Below, piece after piece: positions 16,020-24,270 of a stretch of 44,091 nucleotides of DNA; positions within the stretch are counted from its first letter, which is position 1; each line of letters begins with the position of its first letter. A program made the position numbers and the translations under genes. The notes below the pieces were generated by a model. It ran no database searches. It was not told the DNA's origin and worked only from the letters and a program-made list of their open reading frames with translations. The stretch is from Bacteroidales bacterium UBA4230 (GTDB lineage: Bacteria > Bacteroidota > Bacteroidia > Bacteroidales > UBA932), in contig DGXO01000084.1 in NCBI GenBank assembly GCA_002395605.1, forward strand, positions 2,016 to 46,106. Direction: 5' to 3'.

Positions 16020-16861
16020 AAAAGATTGTTTTAGCACTGGCACTGCTTATTCCCGCGGCAGCTTTCGGCCAGAGTTTTTCCACCGGCGGCCGCGCATCCG
16101 TTGGCGTTGACTACAAGATAAAGAAGGGCCTTCACATTGAGGCCGAAGAAGAGGTCCGTGCGGCCAGCTCTTTTGCGGGCCTTGGGAGCATCAGAACCAC
16201 CCTTGGCGTAACTTACAAGCCGCTTTCCTTCCTGAAAGTGGGAGTGGGATACACCCTTATCAACCCCTACAAGATCAATAAGGAGCTCTCCGACGACAGC
16301 TATTACACCGGCTTCTGGGCACCAAGGCACAGGTTTATGGCCGATGTCACCGGAACGCTCAAGGCCGGACTGTTCAGCTTCTCGCTACGCGAACGCCTGC
16401 AGTTCACGCACAATGCCGACGACAACCTCAACGTATACCAGAGCACCCGCAACGCCCTAGCGCTCAAATCAAGGATCGGCGTAAAGTACAAAGGTTTCCG
16501 GTATGTGACTCCTTCGCTGTCCTTTGAAGCGCGTGCAGCCCTCAACGACCCCTGGGGCACGGTTTCCGGCAGCGCCCAGACCACGTCAAACTCAAAGAGG
16601 GAGTACTACGCCTACACCCATACAGGCTACACCCACGCCTACATCAACCGCCTGCGCCTTAACCTTGGCGCCGACATCGAGCCCAACAAGCACCACACCA
16701 TTACCCAGTATGTGATGTTTGACTACCTCATGGACTACGAGATAGACACCAACGGCTCCTCCAAGTGGGCCGAAGACGGCGTGCGCCTGTTCACGGACGG
16801 CACCGGCTGGGTTTACAGCACCAATCTCATCTTTGGCCTGAAGTATATGTATAACTTCTAG
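16016..16861 (+). CDS. DUF2490 outer-membrane beta-barrel protein
   Basis: A 281-aa secreted protein (signal MKKIVLALALLIPAAAFGQ). The mature part is a run of alternating amphipathic strands ending in an aromatic residue (FGLKYMYNF at the C-terminus, a typical outer-membrane insertion signal), with WAPRHRFMADVTG and LRLNLGADIEPN matching the DUF2490 pattern. It would be a small outer-membrane barrel. It is the last gene of the coupled set small protein-VTC-DUF4956-DUF2490, so it may be the outer-membrane component of the same system. A strong hairpin 50 nt downstream probably ends the transcript. Confidence 0.82.
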   Translation: MKKIVLALALLIPAAAFGQSFSTGGRASVGVDYKIKKGLHIEAEEEVRAASSFAGLGSIRTTLGVTYKPLSFLKVGVGYTLINPYKINKELSDDSYYTGFWAPRHRFMADVTGTLKAGLFSFSLRERLQFTHNADDNLNVYQSTRNALALKSRIGVKYKGFRYVTPSLSFEARAALNDPWGTVSGSAQTTSNSKREYYAYTHTGYTHAYINRLRLNLGADIEPNKHHTITQYVMFDYLMDYEIDTNGSSKWAEDGVRLFTDGTGWVYSTNLIFGLKYMYNF

Positions 16862-16910
16862 CGGCCCGCGCTGGCGTATAAGTCGCTATCCTTCAACTAT
16901 TTACGCAAAA

Positions 16911-16936
16911 TCGGGTGCACCTGTAGGTGCACCCGA
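16911..16936 (+). terminator. strong hairpin after the VTC/DUF4956/DUF2490 operon
   Basis: The 11-bp perfect stem TCGGGTGCACC / GGTGCACCCGA has a TGTA loop and is followed by CTATTTATAA. It lies between the operon end (16861) and the convergent small gene ending at 16979, so it could serve both strands. There is only a short T-rich tail, so strict rho-independent function is likely but not certain. Confidence 0.65.
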
Positions 16937-16978
16937 CTATTTATAATCAGCTGATTTTCAGCAAATTATCAGCCAGAA

Positions 16979-17266
16979 TTATTCTCCCAGGCCTTTCTTT
17001 ACGGCGGCGCTGAGTTCGTCGTAGAGGGCGTCTGTCTTTTCAAACAGCTCCTTGCGGATGGCGGTGAAGCACACCTTGGGCTTTTCTGCGCCGGAGCTCT
17101 TCACAACCTTCTCACGGAGGTCATTGAAAAGGTCTACGGCCTTGTCTATTAGGCCCGCAATCTCGTCTGCATTCTTGCCGGGGTTCACGTTGAGGAACAG
17201 GGTGCAGTCGTCTACGAATGCGCCAATCACGTACTCGATGTCTTTCTTGATGTCTCTAAGATTCAT
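16979..17266 (-). CDS. small conserved-looking helical protein
   Basis: 95 aa from the ATG at 17266. This start is chosen because a perfect -7 box lies 23 nt upstream, inside the longer frame. The sequence is helical and charged, with DIKKDIEYVIGAFVDDC near the N-terminus and a C-terminal LYDELSAAVKKGLGE. There is no signal peptide or membrane segment. Similar short proteins occur in Bacteroidales without an assigned function, and I can give none. It lies 86 nt downstream of hipA but has its own promoter. Confidence 0.65.
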   Translation of the reverse strand: MNLRDIKKDIEYVIGAFVDDCTLFLNVNPGKNADEIAGLIDKAVDLFNDLREKVVKSSGAEKPKVCFTAIRKELFEKTDALYDELSAAVKKGLGE

Positions 17267-17289
17267 ATCTTTCTGAATTAATTCAGTTG

Positions 17290-17297
17290 CAAAGATA
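17290..17297 (-). promoter_or_regulatory. -7 box of the 95-aa protein gene
   Basis: On the minus strand this reads TATCTTTG. The predicted leader is about 18 nt to the ATG at 17266. Confidence 0.6.
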
Positions 17298-17352
17298 GTG
17301 ATTTTTCTGCAAATATCGACAGGTTTTATGTCTCGCAAGTGATTTAAGCCTT

Positions 17353-18603
17353 TTACAAATTATCCCATTTACTACAATAAGGAGTGAGTATTTTTTGTGG
17401 AATCTGAAGTTCTGATGATACCTTGCGCCAGTCTTTAACTGCAGTGCGTACCTCCTCTATGATTTGGGCTGCTTCTTTCTGTTCAATCATATAGTTGCCT
17501 GAAGCCGATAGCAGGGCGTTGATGTCCGACTGCTCAGTGTACTGATCGATGAGCAGGCATTGGTGCAACTTGACTCCAGGGTTAATATCGTATGCCGGAG
17601 AGAGAGTCCAGCCCTTAGGGGTAAGCAGGAAACCGTGGTTGCGAAAATGGTCATCGGTGTTTCCGAAGAGCACGTTGAATGCAACCCTGCGATAAAGTTC
17701 CCTGAGGTTCCGCCCGACATCCACGCATCCCTGCAGGATGAAATCCACAATATCCAGATAGCCGTTACCCGTACTGCTGCCAGCTCCGTCATCCAGGCCA
17801 AGCAACGACATAGCAGAGGCGAAGTGTATTCGCCTGCCATCTGATGTTCTGTCGAAACGCTCGGATAGTAAAAGGTCTCGGTCTCTTGAAATCCTGATAG
17901 TACGGGTTTTAGCGACACTGATTCCTGCGGTAGCGGCCAAGCGATGAGAGAAATGCTCTATGAGTTCAGTATTCTCCAAGTCTTTCCTGGAGGGGATTTT
18001 TGCCACATAGAGTTTGCCATCGGCATCAATGATATTGGCTTTTGGCCTGGCGCCACCAAGTGATGATCCCGGGTCTATAAGTTGATCCAGCCAACGTCTC
18101 TCAGGCAATTCGTTACGTTCTTCGGCCAACTCTATCTCCTGGCAGGCTTCACACAGGGTGTGAAGGCTCTCAATGGGTGGAACAAGATATTTGGCTCCAG
18201 CATTTATGTAATCGTCGTTGTCTTCGCTCTTGTAGCGAATACCGCCCATTCTAGTGTAGTCCTCAATGCCTGTGAGGTAGTCATAGGCAGTGAGCATCCG
18301 CACGGGCCTTCGCTCCGACTGTGCCGTCAGGCGTTCCCTACGGTCCATAAGCAGACGCCCCCAACGGTCCGGAAAGGAATCTTTGACGAAGCCAAAAACG
18401 CTATCCGCACTGCGCGGATGCTGCAACGCGGGGGCGTTGACAAGATCGCCACTCAGCACTAGTCCACCGTGCCGCATCAGCCACTCACGCGAATACTCAA
18501 AGATAAAGTGATCTTTGCCACGGACGTGTTCGTAGCCTAAAGTGCCAATCTCTTGCGGGGACGCAAGGAAGTTGAAATCTGCGTAAACAGTTATTCTTTT
18601 CAT
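17353..18603 (-). CDS. hipA: HipA family Ser/Thr kinase toxin
   Basis: A 416-aa protein with the HipA fold. The N-terminal subdomain contains VFGFVKDSFPDRWGRLLMDRR (~69-89), typical of HipA_N with FPDRWG. The kinase part shows GSSLGGARPKANI (~181-193, nucleotide loop), LYVAKIPS (Lys for ATP), the catalytic loop NVLFGNTDDHFRNHGF (~310-325, with Asp and Asn) and the metal-binding LSPAYDINP (~336-344). E. coli HipA phosphorylates glutamyl-tRNA synthetase and triggers dormancy; the target here is unknown. Its ATG overlaps the antitoxin stop (ATGA), the normal hipBA arrangement. All key residues appear intact. Confidence 0.92.
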   Translation of the reverse strand: MKRITVYADFNFLASPQEIGTLGYEHVRGKDHFIFEYSREWLMRHGGLVLSGDLVNAPALQHPRSADSVFGFVKDSFPDRWGRLLMDRRERLTAQSERRPVRMLTAYDYLTGIEDYTRMGGIRYKSEDNDDYINAGAKYLVPPIESLHTLCEACQEIELAEERNELPERRWLDQLIDPGSSLGGARPKANIIDADGKLYVAKIPSRKDLENTELIEHFSHRLAATAGISVAKTRTIRISRDRDLLLSERFDRTSDGRRIHFASAMSLLGLDDGAGSSTGNGYLDIVDFILQGCVDVGRNLRELYRRVAFNVLFGNTDDHFRNHGFLLTPKGWTLSPAYDINPGVKLHQCLLIDQYTEQSDINALLSASGNYMIEQKEAAQIIEEVRTAVKDWRKVSSELQIPQKILTPYCSKWDNL

Positions 18604-18899
18604 TTCCTCAGCAATTCAGCATCTTGAAGTTGGTGGCCAAGTGCATCGTCGGCAGCCAGCAGCGAGATGTCTTTCTCCAGATTCAAAGCAAAGAGGACAC
18701 GTGCATAGATACCCATCGCCACTCTGGGGTCACCGTGTTCCACCTTGGAGACAGTCAGCCGTGTCACCGTTGCCCTGTCTGCTATATCCTGCATAGAGAG
18801 ATGCCTGCGCTTACGTGCCAGCATAATCTGCTCACCCATAAGCTGCAACTGCTGCGTCAAAACCCTAGGCATCATCTTTCCAAATGTATCCTTGCTCAT
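18600..18899 (-). CDS. hipB: HipB-type XRE antitoxin/repressor
   Basis: A 99-aa protein with a helix-turn-helix of the XRE type at ~22-75: GEQIMLARKRRHLSMQDIADRATVTRLTVSKVEHG. HipB proteins bind HipA and repress the hipBA promoter through their HTH. The C-terminal ~25 residues (AADDALGHQLQDAELL) are probably the flexible tail. The first codon lies 20 nt after a -7 box and a palindromic operator candidate, which fits autoregulation. Confidence 0.9.
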   Translation of the reverse strand: MSKDTFGKMMPRVLTQQLQLMGEQIMLARKRRHLSMQDIADRATVTRLTVSKVEHGDPRVAMGIYARVLFALNLEKDISLLAADDALGHQLQDAELLRK

Positions 18900-18918
18900 A
18901 TTTGTAATTTATCGTATG

Positions 18919-18950
18919 CAAAAATAGCAATTTTTGTTTAGTATAACAAA
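18919..18950 (-). promoter_or_regulatory. hipBA promoter and candidate operator
   Basis: The -7 box is TATTTTTG (18919-18926 read on the minus strand). Just upstream, TTTGTT at 18933-18938 and AACAAA at 18945-18950 form an inverted repeat with a 6-nt spacer, covering the -33 region, as expected for a HipB operator. Confidence 0.6.
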
Positions 18951-19067
18951 CAATTCAGGATAATTTCCGAAAAAAAAGACGGCATCGGGAAGCACCTTTA
19001 CCTATCTTTAAAAGAATTGTCCGTTAGGTTTAAAGGAATTGTACCAGTGCCGATGGAGATGCTGTAG

Positions 19068-19075
19068 TACCTTTA
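19068..19075 (+). promoter_or_regulatory. weak -7-like box before the repeat lipoprotein
   Basis: TACCTTTA differs from TAnnTTTG at the last base. The 18900-19110 gap otherwise holds two near-identical direct copies, CTTTAAAAGAATTGT and GTTTAAAGGAATTGT (19005-19040), of unknown purpose. Confidence 0.3.
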
Positions 19076-19110
19076 ACGCATAATATGGATATTATTTAAA
19101 TAAAACCAAT

Positions 19111-20436
19111 ATGAAAAAAGCGTATTTATTTTTGCTTCTGGCGGGCGTAATGTTTGCCTGCACAGCCCCCGTCCAGCCCGACCAAAAGCCGGACAAGCAG
19201 GATGAACAGAATCCGGGAGATGACACAAACCCTGGAGACGATACAAACCCCGGAGATGACACAAATCCCGGAGATGACACAAATCCTGGCGAAGGCAACA
19301 ATCCGGATTTCTCTCCGGAGCCCTGGTACGAAACCAACTACTGGGAGCGTACAGACCGCGAGAAAATGGGCCTCAGGGGTCCTGTGAAGAGTTGGGTGGG
19401 CGTAAACTGGAGTTATCCTACCATTTATGAATTCGACCGTGAGGGCCATCTGATTTCAGAGAGAAGCACCGGCAATGAAAAATGGGATCAACTTACCATT
19501 TACACTTATGACGAAAAGGGGCGGCTCATCAAATCTGAAATGTGCCATCACGTAGGAAAGGATGAGAATGAACTGCCGGATTACAATCCTGCCAACAACC
19601 CCGATTATGAGTGGGCCGGCCGTGAGGTTTATGAATTTGAATATAACAACCCTGGGAAATATGTACTTGTGAGTCCTGATATTAATGGCTTCCGTAGCCG
19701 TGGTTTCTGCTCCCAGGGAGACCCTCGCGAAAGTATTTCTCCTATCGTCAAGGATTTATCGGCCATCAAATACTACCATATCAATTACGCCTACGAATCA
19801 ATCGGCCACATTGACACAGACTATATCTTTGAAGGAGACATTATGTCCGTATATTCCCACTCCTACGAACGTGAGGTGGTAACAGACTGGATTATTGACG
19901 AATACACCCTGTATGATGACTACGGTAATATCATAGGCGGCGGCTATTCCGGAAAACACGAAGGCGATATCATTCCCGAGACTGAAAATGAATATACTCT
20001 CACAGGCTGCGTCTATAAGAATAATTACCCTTATTCCTTTATGGATGAGCGCTTTGGAGGTGTAACTTCAGTTACCTGGGCCGAAAACGGTATGCCCCTA
20101 AAGATTGAAGGAACTGACGGCACTACGGAATACTATCCCGGCAAGCGCCACATCAATATCAAGAAATGGACTTGTGCCCCCGGCAAGCCCGCAGACCTCC
20201 TTCTGGGTTTCTCTTACTGGTATGAATATACTATAGATGAGAATGAAGATTATGCCGGTTATCACGAAAGCCTGATGGCGGACGACAGCCGTATCCGCGA
20301 ATTCAAATGGTACGACTATGTCTATGACAGTTATGGCAACTGGACGCAGTATACGTATGACCAAGAGGCTGTTTTCGCCGCAGGTACAGACGAAAAGGGC
20401 ACATACACCATCAAGCGACAGATAGAATACTACTAA
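19111..20436 (+). CDS. lipoprotein with NPGDDT repeats and YD-like strands
   Basis: A 441-aa lipoprotein (MKKAYLFLLLAGVMFAC, Cys-17). Residues ~34-62 are four to five copies of the hexapeptide NPGDDT, an acidic flexible stalk. The remaining ~375 residues contain YD-repeat-like strands (YDEKGRLIKSE, YDDYGNIIGGG, YDSYGNWTQYTYD) rich in Tyr, Trp and acidic residues. No named family is recognised. It would be displayed on a membrane, with the stalk holding the domain away from it. The Kelch-AraC regulator gene follows after 37 nt with its own -7 box, and may be functionally linked. The stalk repeat is an 18-nt tandem (19210-19281) and should vary between strains. Confidence 0.65.
   Translation: MKKAYLFLLLAGVMFACTAPVQPDQKPDKQDEQNPGDDTNPGDDTNPGDDTNPGDDTNPGEGNNPDFSPEPWYETNYWERTDREKMGLRGPVKSWVGVNWSYPTIYEFDREGHLISERSTGNEKWDQLTIYTYDEKGRLIKSEMCHHVGKDENELPDYNPANNPDYEWAGREVYEFEYNNPGKYVLVSPDINGFRSRGFCSQGDPRESISPIVKDLSAIKYYHINYAYESIGHIDTDYIFEGDIMSVYSHSYEREVVTDWIIDEYTLYDDYGNIIGGGYSGKHEGDIIPETENEYTLTGCVYKNNYPYSFMDERFGGVTSVTWAENGMPLKIEGTDGTTEYYPGKRHINIKKWTCAPGKPADLLLGFSYWYEYTIDENEDYAGYHESLMADDSRIREFKWYDYVYDSYGNWTQYTYDQEAVFAAGTDEKGTYTIKRQIEYY
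19210..19281 (+). repeat. 18-nt tandem coding repeat (NPGDDT x4)
   Basis: Four 18-nt units starting at AATCCGGGAGATGACACA, each encoding NPGDDT with silent variation (AAC/AAT, CCT/CCC/CCG). A fifth, degraded unit (NPGEGN) follows. Confidence 0.85.
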
Positions 20437-20460
20437 ATTCCACTTCTGGCGGGAATTGCG

Positions 20461-20468
20461 TATCTTTG
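20461..20468 (+). promoter_or_regulatory. -7 box of the Kelch-AraC gene
   Basis: TATCTTTG ends 5 nt before the ATG at 20474, so transcription should begin at or next to the start codon. Confidence 0.55.
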
Positions 20469-20473
20469 CCTTG

Positions 20474-22153
20474 ATGAAGTACCTGGGAGCCATAGTATCG
20501 GCCCTAATCATTGCGTCCTGCATCCAGGAGACACCTCCGGGGCAGGCGCTTGGAGAGGCTGACGGCGTGCCGCTTTACAAGATGACAGTAGAGCGGCTGC
20601 CGGATCTTCCAAAGCCCCGGGGCGGGCAGCACACGATGCTCCTTGGAGATGAACTGACGGTCCTTGGCGGCATCACGGACGGCTTTGTACTGGAGCCCAC
20701 CATTTGTTATCTTAAGGACGGCGCCTGGCACCAGGTCCCTATGAAATACCCCCACCACTACGGCTTCACTACCCTCCTTCCGGACGGCAGCGTGATGCTT
20801 GGAGGCGGCTGCTCGGAGAACTTCGGCATAGGCCAGAGTTGGGGCGTTGAGACATATAACCCCTCAACACATACCTGCAAGGCCGTAGGGATTATGGACC
20901 GGAAAAGGGCTGGGGCATCGGCCTCAGTCTTATCTGACGGGCGGGTTGTCATTTCCGGCAACTGGTATGCCGATGACGCTATCGGCCTGTATGAACCTGG
21001 CAAGGGCTTCTCATTTGTAAAGGAGCCGGCCGTTCAGCGCGCTTATCCACACATCCTTCCCATCTCGCCGGACAACGCCCTTATCTTCAGTTCAGAAGAC
21101 ACCCACGGCAACTTTATGCAGGACCTCGTGGACCAGTTAAGCGGAGAACCCTTCACGGAACCGCTGCTGAAAGAGTGGAACATCCTGCCATATATGGTCA
21201 ATCCAACATCGGCCGATGACCTCAGGACAGGCGAATATGCGTATCTTCTTCCGGCAAGCCGCCAGGAAGACGGTCAGGCAGGCATCCTCCGCCTTACTGA
21301 CGGGCACTTCAGCCTGCTGGAAACGGAGCGCCCGCTGCCGATGGCCCTGCCGGACGACGATCCCCTTGTCTGGATGCACAGCCTGCAGGTGGACCGGACA
21401 TCCCGATGTGCCTGGATGTATGCGCTTTCCGGCAATGGACGCTTTGTTGCCGCAAGGATTGGCTACGATCCCATATTTGAAGGCGGAAAAGCCACGCTGG
21501 AGATGTTTCTGGCCGATAAACCGGGCGGCGGGTCCTTTTTCAACAACACCCCCAGACTGCTCGAAGGAGGCCGGATTGTGCTTGCAGGAGGCGTATTGTC
21601 CGGCGTCCGGAACGACAGCAACTTTGAAGCAACCGCCGAAGTGTGGCTCTTCCATACCGTAGCGCCGGTGAAGAAGGCCGTTCCCCTGTGGTGGATACTG
21701 CCCGTCTTATTACTTGCCGCCATAGCCGGAGGATGGGCCGTCTTCCGCCGCGGGAAACGGCCGGAGCAGGATGTTTCGGACCCTGCAAAGCAGGAGAAAA
21801 ACGACCTCCAGACACGCATAACCGAACTTGTCGAGGAAAAACAACTCTTCCTAATCAAGGATCTGAAAATTTCAGATATCGCCCGGGAACTTGGCACAAA
21901 CGCCACCTATATATCGGCCTGCATCAACGGGCAGATGGGCATTTCCTTCCCGGAATTCATCTCAAGATACAGGGTTGACTACGCCCTGAAACTGATGCAG
22001 GAACACCCCGAAATGTCTTCGGTAGAGGTCTGGGAGGCCTCCGGTTTCAATAACGAGAAAACCTTCTTCCGGCGCTTCCGCTTGCAGACAGGTATGACAC
22101 CCGCCGAATGGAAAAAACAGCAGCTCCGGGAGTTGCCCGGGCAAAAGAGCTAG
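20474..22153 (+). CDS. Kelch-propeller transmembrane AraC-family regulator
   Basis: 559 aa from the ATG at 20474, the first in-frame ATG after the -7 box. The N-terminus MKYLGAIVSALIIASC looks like a lipoprotein signal. Residues ~30-395 carry Kelch-like blades (GGQHTMLLGDELTVLGG, LPDGSVMLGGG, LSDGRVVISGNW, LEGGRIVLAGGV). A single membrane helix follows at ~403-425 (PLWWILPVLLLAAIAGGWAVF region), then a charged helix and an AraC-type HTH at ~455-555 (LKISDIARELGTNATYISAC, VWEASGFNNEKTFFRRFR, MTPAEWKK). This suggests an extracytoplasmic sensor directly controlling transcription from the membrane, in the manner of Bacteroides hybrid regulators but without kinase domains. Ligand and targets are unknown. 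Its stop interlocks with that of the convergent nitroreductase at CTAG. Confidence 0.82.
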   Translation: MKYLGAIVSALIIASCIQETPPGQALGEADGVPLYKMTVERLPDLPKPRGGQHTMLLGDELTVLGGITDGFVLEPTICYLKDGAWHQVPMKYPHHYGFTTLLPDGSVMLGGGCSENFGIGQSWGVETYNPSTHTCKAVGIMDRKRAGASASVLSDGRVVISGNWYADDAIGLYEPGKGFSFVKEPAVQRAYPHILPISPDNALIFSSEDTHGNFMQDLVDQLSGEPFTEPLLKEWNILPYMVNPTSADDLRTGEYAYLLPASRQEDGQAGILRLTDGHFSLLETERPLPMALPDDDPLVWMHSLQVDRTSRCAWMYALSGNGRFVAARIGYDPIFEGGKATLEMFLADKPGGGSFFNNTPRLLEGGRIVLAGGVLSGVRNDSNFEATAEVWLFHTVAPVKKAVPLWWILPVLLLAAIAGGWAVFRRGKRPEQDVSDPAKQEKNDLQTRITELVEEKQLFLIKDLKISDIARELGTNATYISACINGQMGISFPEFISRYRVDYALKLMQEHPEMSSVEVWEASGFNNEKTFFRRFRLQTGMTPAEWKKQQLRELPGQKS

Positions 22154-22770
22154 AGGACGGTTACAATATCCTCCAGAGGCTTGCGCTCTGAATGGAGTTC
22201 TGTAGGATTGCCGGCGCCCTTTGCGGGGTGGCCGATGGCAAGGAGGGCGTAGATGCCGTGTCCCTGGGTTTCGGGGAGGGCCTCACGAATCTTTGAAGGG
22301 TCAAAGTCCCAGATCCACATGTTGGCAAGGCCTGCATCCGTTGCGGTGAGCATAAGGTGGGTAAGGACAATGGCGGCGTCTGTCTTGGCGGCGTTGATGC
22401 CATCTGCCTCGCGTACCCAGGCTTCCTCATTGCGGCAGCCCACAATAAGAACTACGGGGGCGCCGTAGCAGGGATGGACCTCCCTCAGTTTTGCCAGGGC
22501 CTCTTCACTCTTTACCACCCATATACGCGTGGGCTGCAGATTCTTTGCCGAAGGGGCCAGGCGCCCGGCCTCAAGGATCATGTTCAGTTTGGACTCCGAA
22601 ACCGGATAACCGCTGAACGCGTGGCAGGAATACCGGCTCTCAAGGATTTGCATGAAGGCATCCGAGCCGTAATGATACTTGGTTATCTTGTTCTCAACGT
22701 CCGAGAAAGTTGCGCGGTCCTTGACCTTCTCTACATCGAACATTCTTCCTAACAGGCTTTTCTTTTTCAT
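22150..22770 (-). CDS. nitroreductase family protein
   Basis: 206 aa. From ~residue 41 (MQILESRYSCHAFSGYPVS) it follows the nitroreductase pattern: SRYSCRxF-type start, LEAGRLAPSAKNLQPTRIWVV (~67-87) for FMN, then CYGAPVVLIVG and a C-terminal GHGIYALLAIGHPA. Members are FMN-dependent NAD(P)H oxidoreductases acting on quinones, nitro compounds or other substrates, which cannot be told from sequence. The first ~40 residues (GRMFDVEKVKDRATFSD) are an uncommon extension; a start at the internal Met-41 is possible, but the -33/-7 promoter supports the ATG at 22770. Confidence 0.86.
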   Translation of the reverse strand: MKKKSLLGRMFDVEKVKDRATFSDVENKITKYHYGSDAFMQILESRYSCHAFSGYPVSESKLNMILEAGRLAPSAKNLQPTRIWVVKSEEALAKLREVHPCYGAPVVLIVGCRNEEAWVREADGINAAKTDAAIVLTHLMLTATDAGLANMWIWDFDPSKIREALPETQGHGIYALLAIGHPAKGAGNPTELHSERKPLEDIVTVL

Positions 22771-22802
22771 ATGAATTGGTTTTTAGTTCAGAGTGTTAAA
22801 TC

Positions 22803-22834
22803 CAAAGATAATGCAATTGGCGCAAGTCTCCAAA
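22803..22834 (-). promoter_or_regulatory. nitroreductase promoter
   Basis: On the minus strand, TTTG (22831-22834) is followed after 20 nt by TATCTTTG (22803-22810), one of the best consensus Bacteroidetes promoters in the window. The predicted leader is about 25 nt. Confidence 0.7.
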
Positions 22835-22839
22835 TATTT

Positions 22840-24201
22840 TTATTTGAACAGCGCCCTCACAAGCGCGGGGATATCGGCCACCTTAACCACCTCTATTCCC
22901 TCCGGCTTTACATCAAAGTGGGTGTAAGAGCTCACGAAAATGCGCTTGAAACCAACCCTGGCGGCCTCTACTGCGCGGCGGGCGGCCTGGGAGACGGGGC
23001 GGATTTCCCCGCTGAGGCCCACCTCTCCGGCAAAGCAGACATCGGCCTTGACGGGGTAGTCGAAGTTGGATGAAAGGACCGCCACGATGACGGCAAGGTC
23101 GCATGCGGGGTCTGTGATTCTGAGGCCGCCGGCCATGTTAAGGAAGACGTCCTTCTGGCCGAGTTTAAAGCCTGCGCGGCGCTCAAGGACCGCCAGGAGC
23201 ATATTGAGACGCCGGACATCGAACCCCGTGGCGCTTCTTTGGGCGGTACCGTAAACGGCGCTTGAGACCAGCGCCTGGACCTCAAAGAGGAAAGGCCTGT
23301 TTCCGTCCAGCATGGCCGAAATTGCCGTGCCGCTGAGGCCGTCCTCGTGCATGGGGATGAGCATCTCCGAGGGGTTTGCAACCTCCCTGAGGCCGGAGCC
23401 CGTCATCTCGAACACAGCCAGCTCAGAAGTGCTTCCAAAGCGGTTTTTAATGCTTCTGAGAACCCTGTACGCCCCGCGGTTTTCGCCCTCGAACTGCAGG
23501 ACGACATCCACAATGTGCTCCAGGATCTTCGGCCCGGCAATTGTGCCCTCCTTTGTAATGTGGCCGATAAGGATGACCGGAATGCCGGAGCCTTTTGCGA
23601 ATCGCAGAAGCTGGGCGGCCACCTCCTTGATCTGGCTCACGCTGCCGGCGGTGGAATCCACGCTTTGGCAATACATGGTTTGGACGGAATCCACAATCAT
23701 TAGGTCTGGAGCCACCTCCTGGGCCTGTTTTAGGATTTCGGCCATATCCGTCTCACTGTAAATGAGGCAATTGGAGGCGTCTCCGCCAAGGCGGTCGGCT
23801 CTCATCTTCACCTGCTTCACGGACTCTTCGCCGGTGACATAGAGCGTCTTGAGATCCGGACGGCCAAGGGGAAGCTGGAGCGAGAGGGTACTTTTGCCGA
23901 TACCAGGCTCACCGCCCATGAGCACAAGGCTGCCTTTTACCATGCCGCCGCCAAGAAGGCGGTCTACCTCTGCACTTCCAAGAGAAATACGGTCTTCCTG
24001 GGCCGTGGAGACATCCTTCAGGGGCATTGGCTTGGCGCCAGCGCCAGGGACGCTCACGGGGGCCTTCTTGCCCGTTACCACCTCCCGTTCAACCATAGTG
24101 TTCCATTCTCCGCAGGCGGGGCACTTGCCCATCCACTTGGAGTACTCGTTTCCGCAGTTTGAGCAGAACCACAGAGTCTTTGTTTTACTGCTTGTAGCCA
24201 T
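22840..24201 (-). CDS. radA: DNA repair protein RadA
   Basis: 453 aa from the ATG at 24201, which is 7 nt from a -7 box. The N-terminal C4 zinc finger is CSNCGNEYSKWMGKCPACGEW (~12-32). A RecA-like ATPase follows, with Walker A GGEPGIGKSTLSL (~95-107), the VDSVQTMY Walker B region and the RadA signature KNRFGSTSEL (~255-264). The C-terminal Lon-protease-like domain (SAVYGTAQRSATGFDVRRL, ~320-340) is present and full length. RadA promotes branch migration of recombination intermediates. It is monocistronic, with a start site abutting the terminator of the upstream small lipoprotein gene. Confidence 0.95.
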   Translation of the reverse strand: MATSSKTKTLWFCSNCGNEYSKWMGKCPACGEWNTMVEREVVTGKKAPVSVPGAGAKPMPLKDVSTAQEDRISLGSAEVDRLLGGGMVKGSLVLMGGEPGIGKSTLSLQLPLGRPDLKTLYVTGEESVKQVKMRADRLGGDASNCLIYSETDMAEILKQAQEVAPDLMIVDSVQTMYCQSVDSTAGSVSQIKEVAAQLLRFAKGSGIPVILIGHITKEGTIAGPKILEHIVDVVLQFEGENRGAYRVLRSIKNRFGSTSELAVFEMTGSGLREVANPSEMLIPMHEDGLSGTAISAMLDGNRPFLFEVQALVSSAVYGTAQRSATGFDVRRLNMLLAVLERRAGFKLGQKDVFLNMAGGLRITDPACDLAVIVAVLSSNFDYPVKADVCFAGEVGLSGEIRPVSQAARRAVEAARVGFKRIFVSSYTHFDVKPEGIEVVKVADIPALVRALFK

Positions 24202-24208
24202 ACGGACA

Positions 24209-24216
24209 CAAATATA
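24209..24216 (-). promoter_or_regulatory. -7 box of radA
   Basis: TATATTTG on the minus strand, immediately after the T-run of the terminator of the upstream gene. It gives an almost leaderless radA mRNA. Confidence 0.55.
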
Positions 24217-24220
24217 CAAA

Positions 24221-24252
24221 AAATCCCGGGGCATTTGACTGCTCCGGGATTT
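24221..24252 (-). terminator. rho-independent terminator of the 83-aa lipoprotein gene
   Basis: On the minus strand, AAATCCCGG (24252-24244) pairs with CCGGGATTT (24229-24221), followed by TTTTTTG. It is a classic stem plus T-run 18 nt after the lipoprotein stop. Confidence 0.8.
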
Positions 24253-24270
24253 GATTTTGCAATGTAACGC

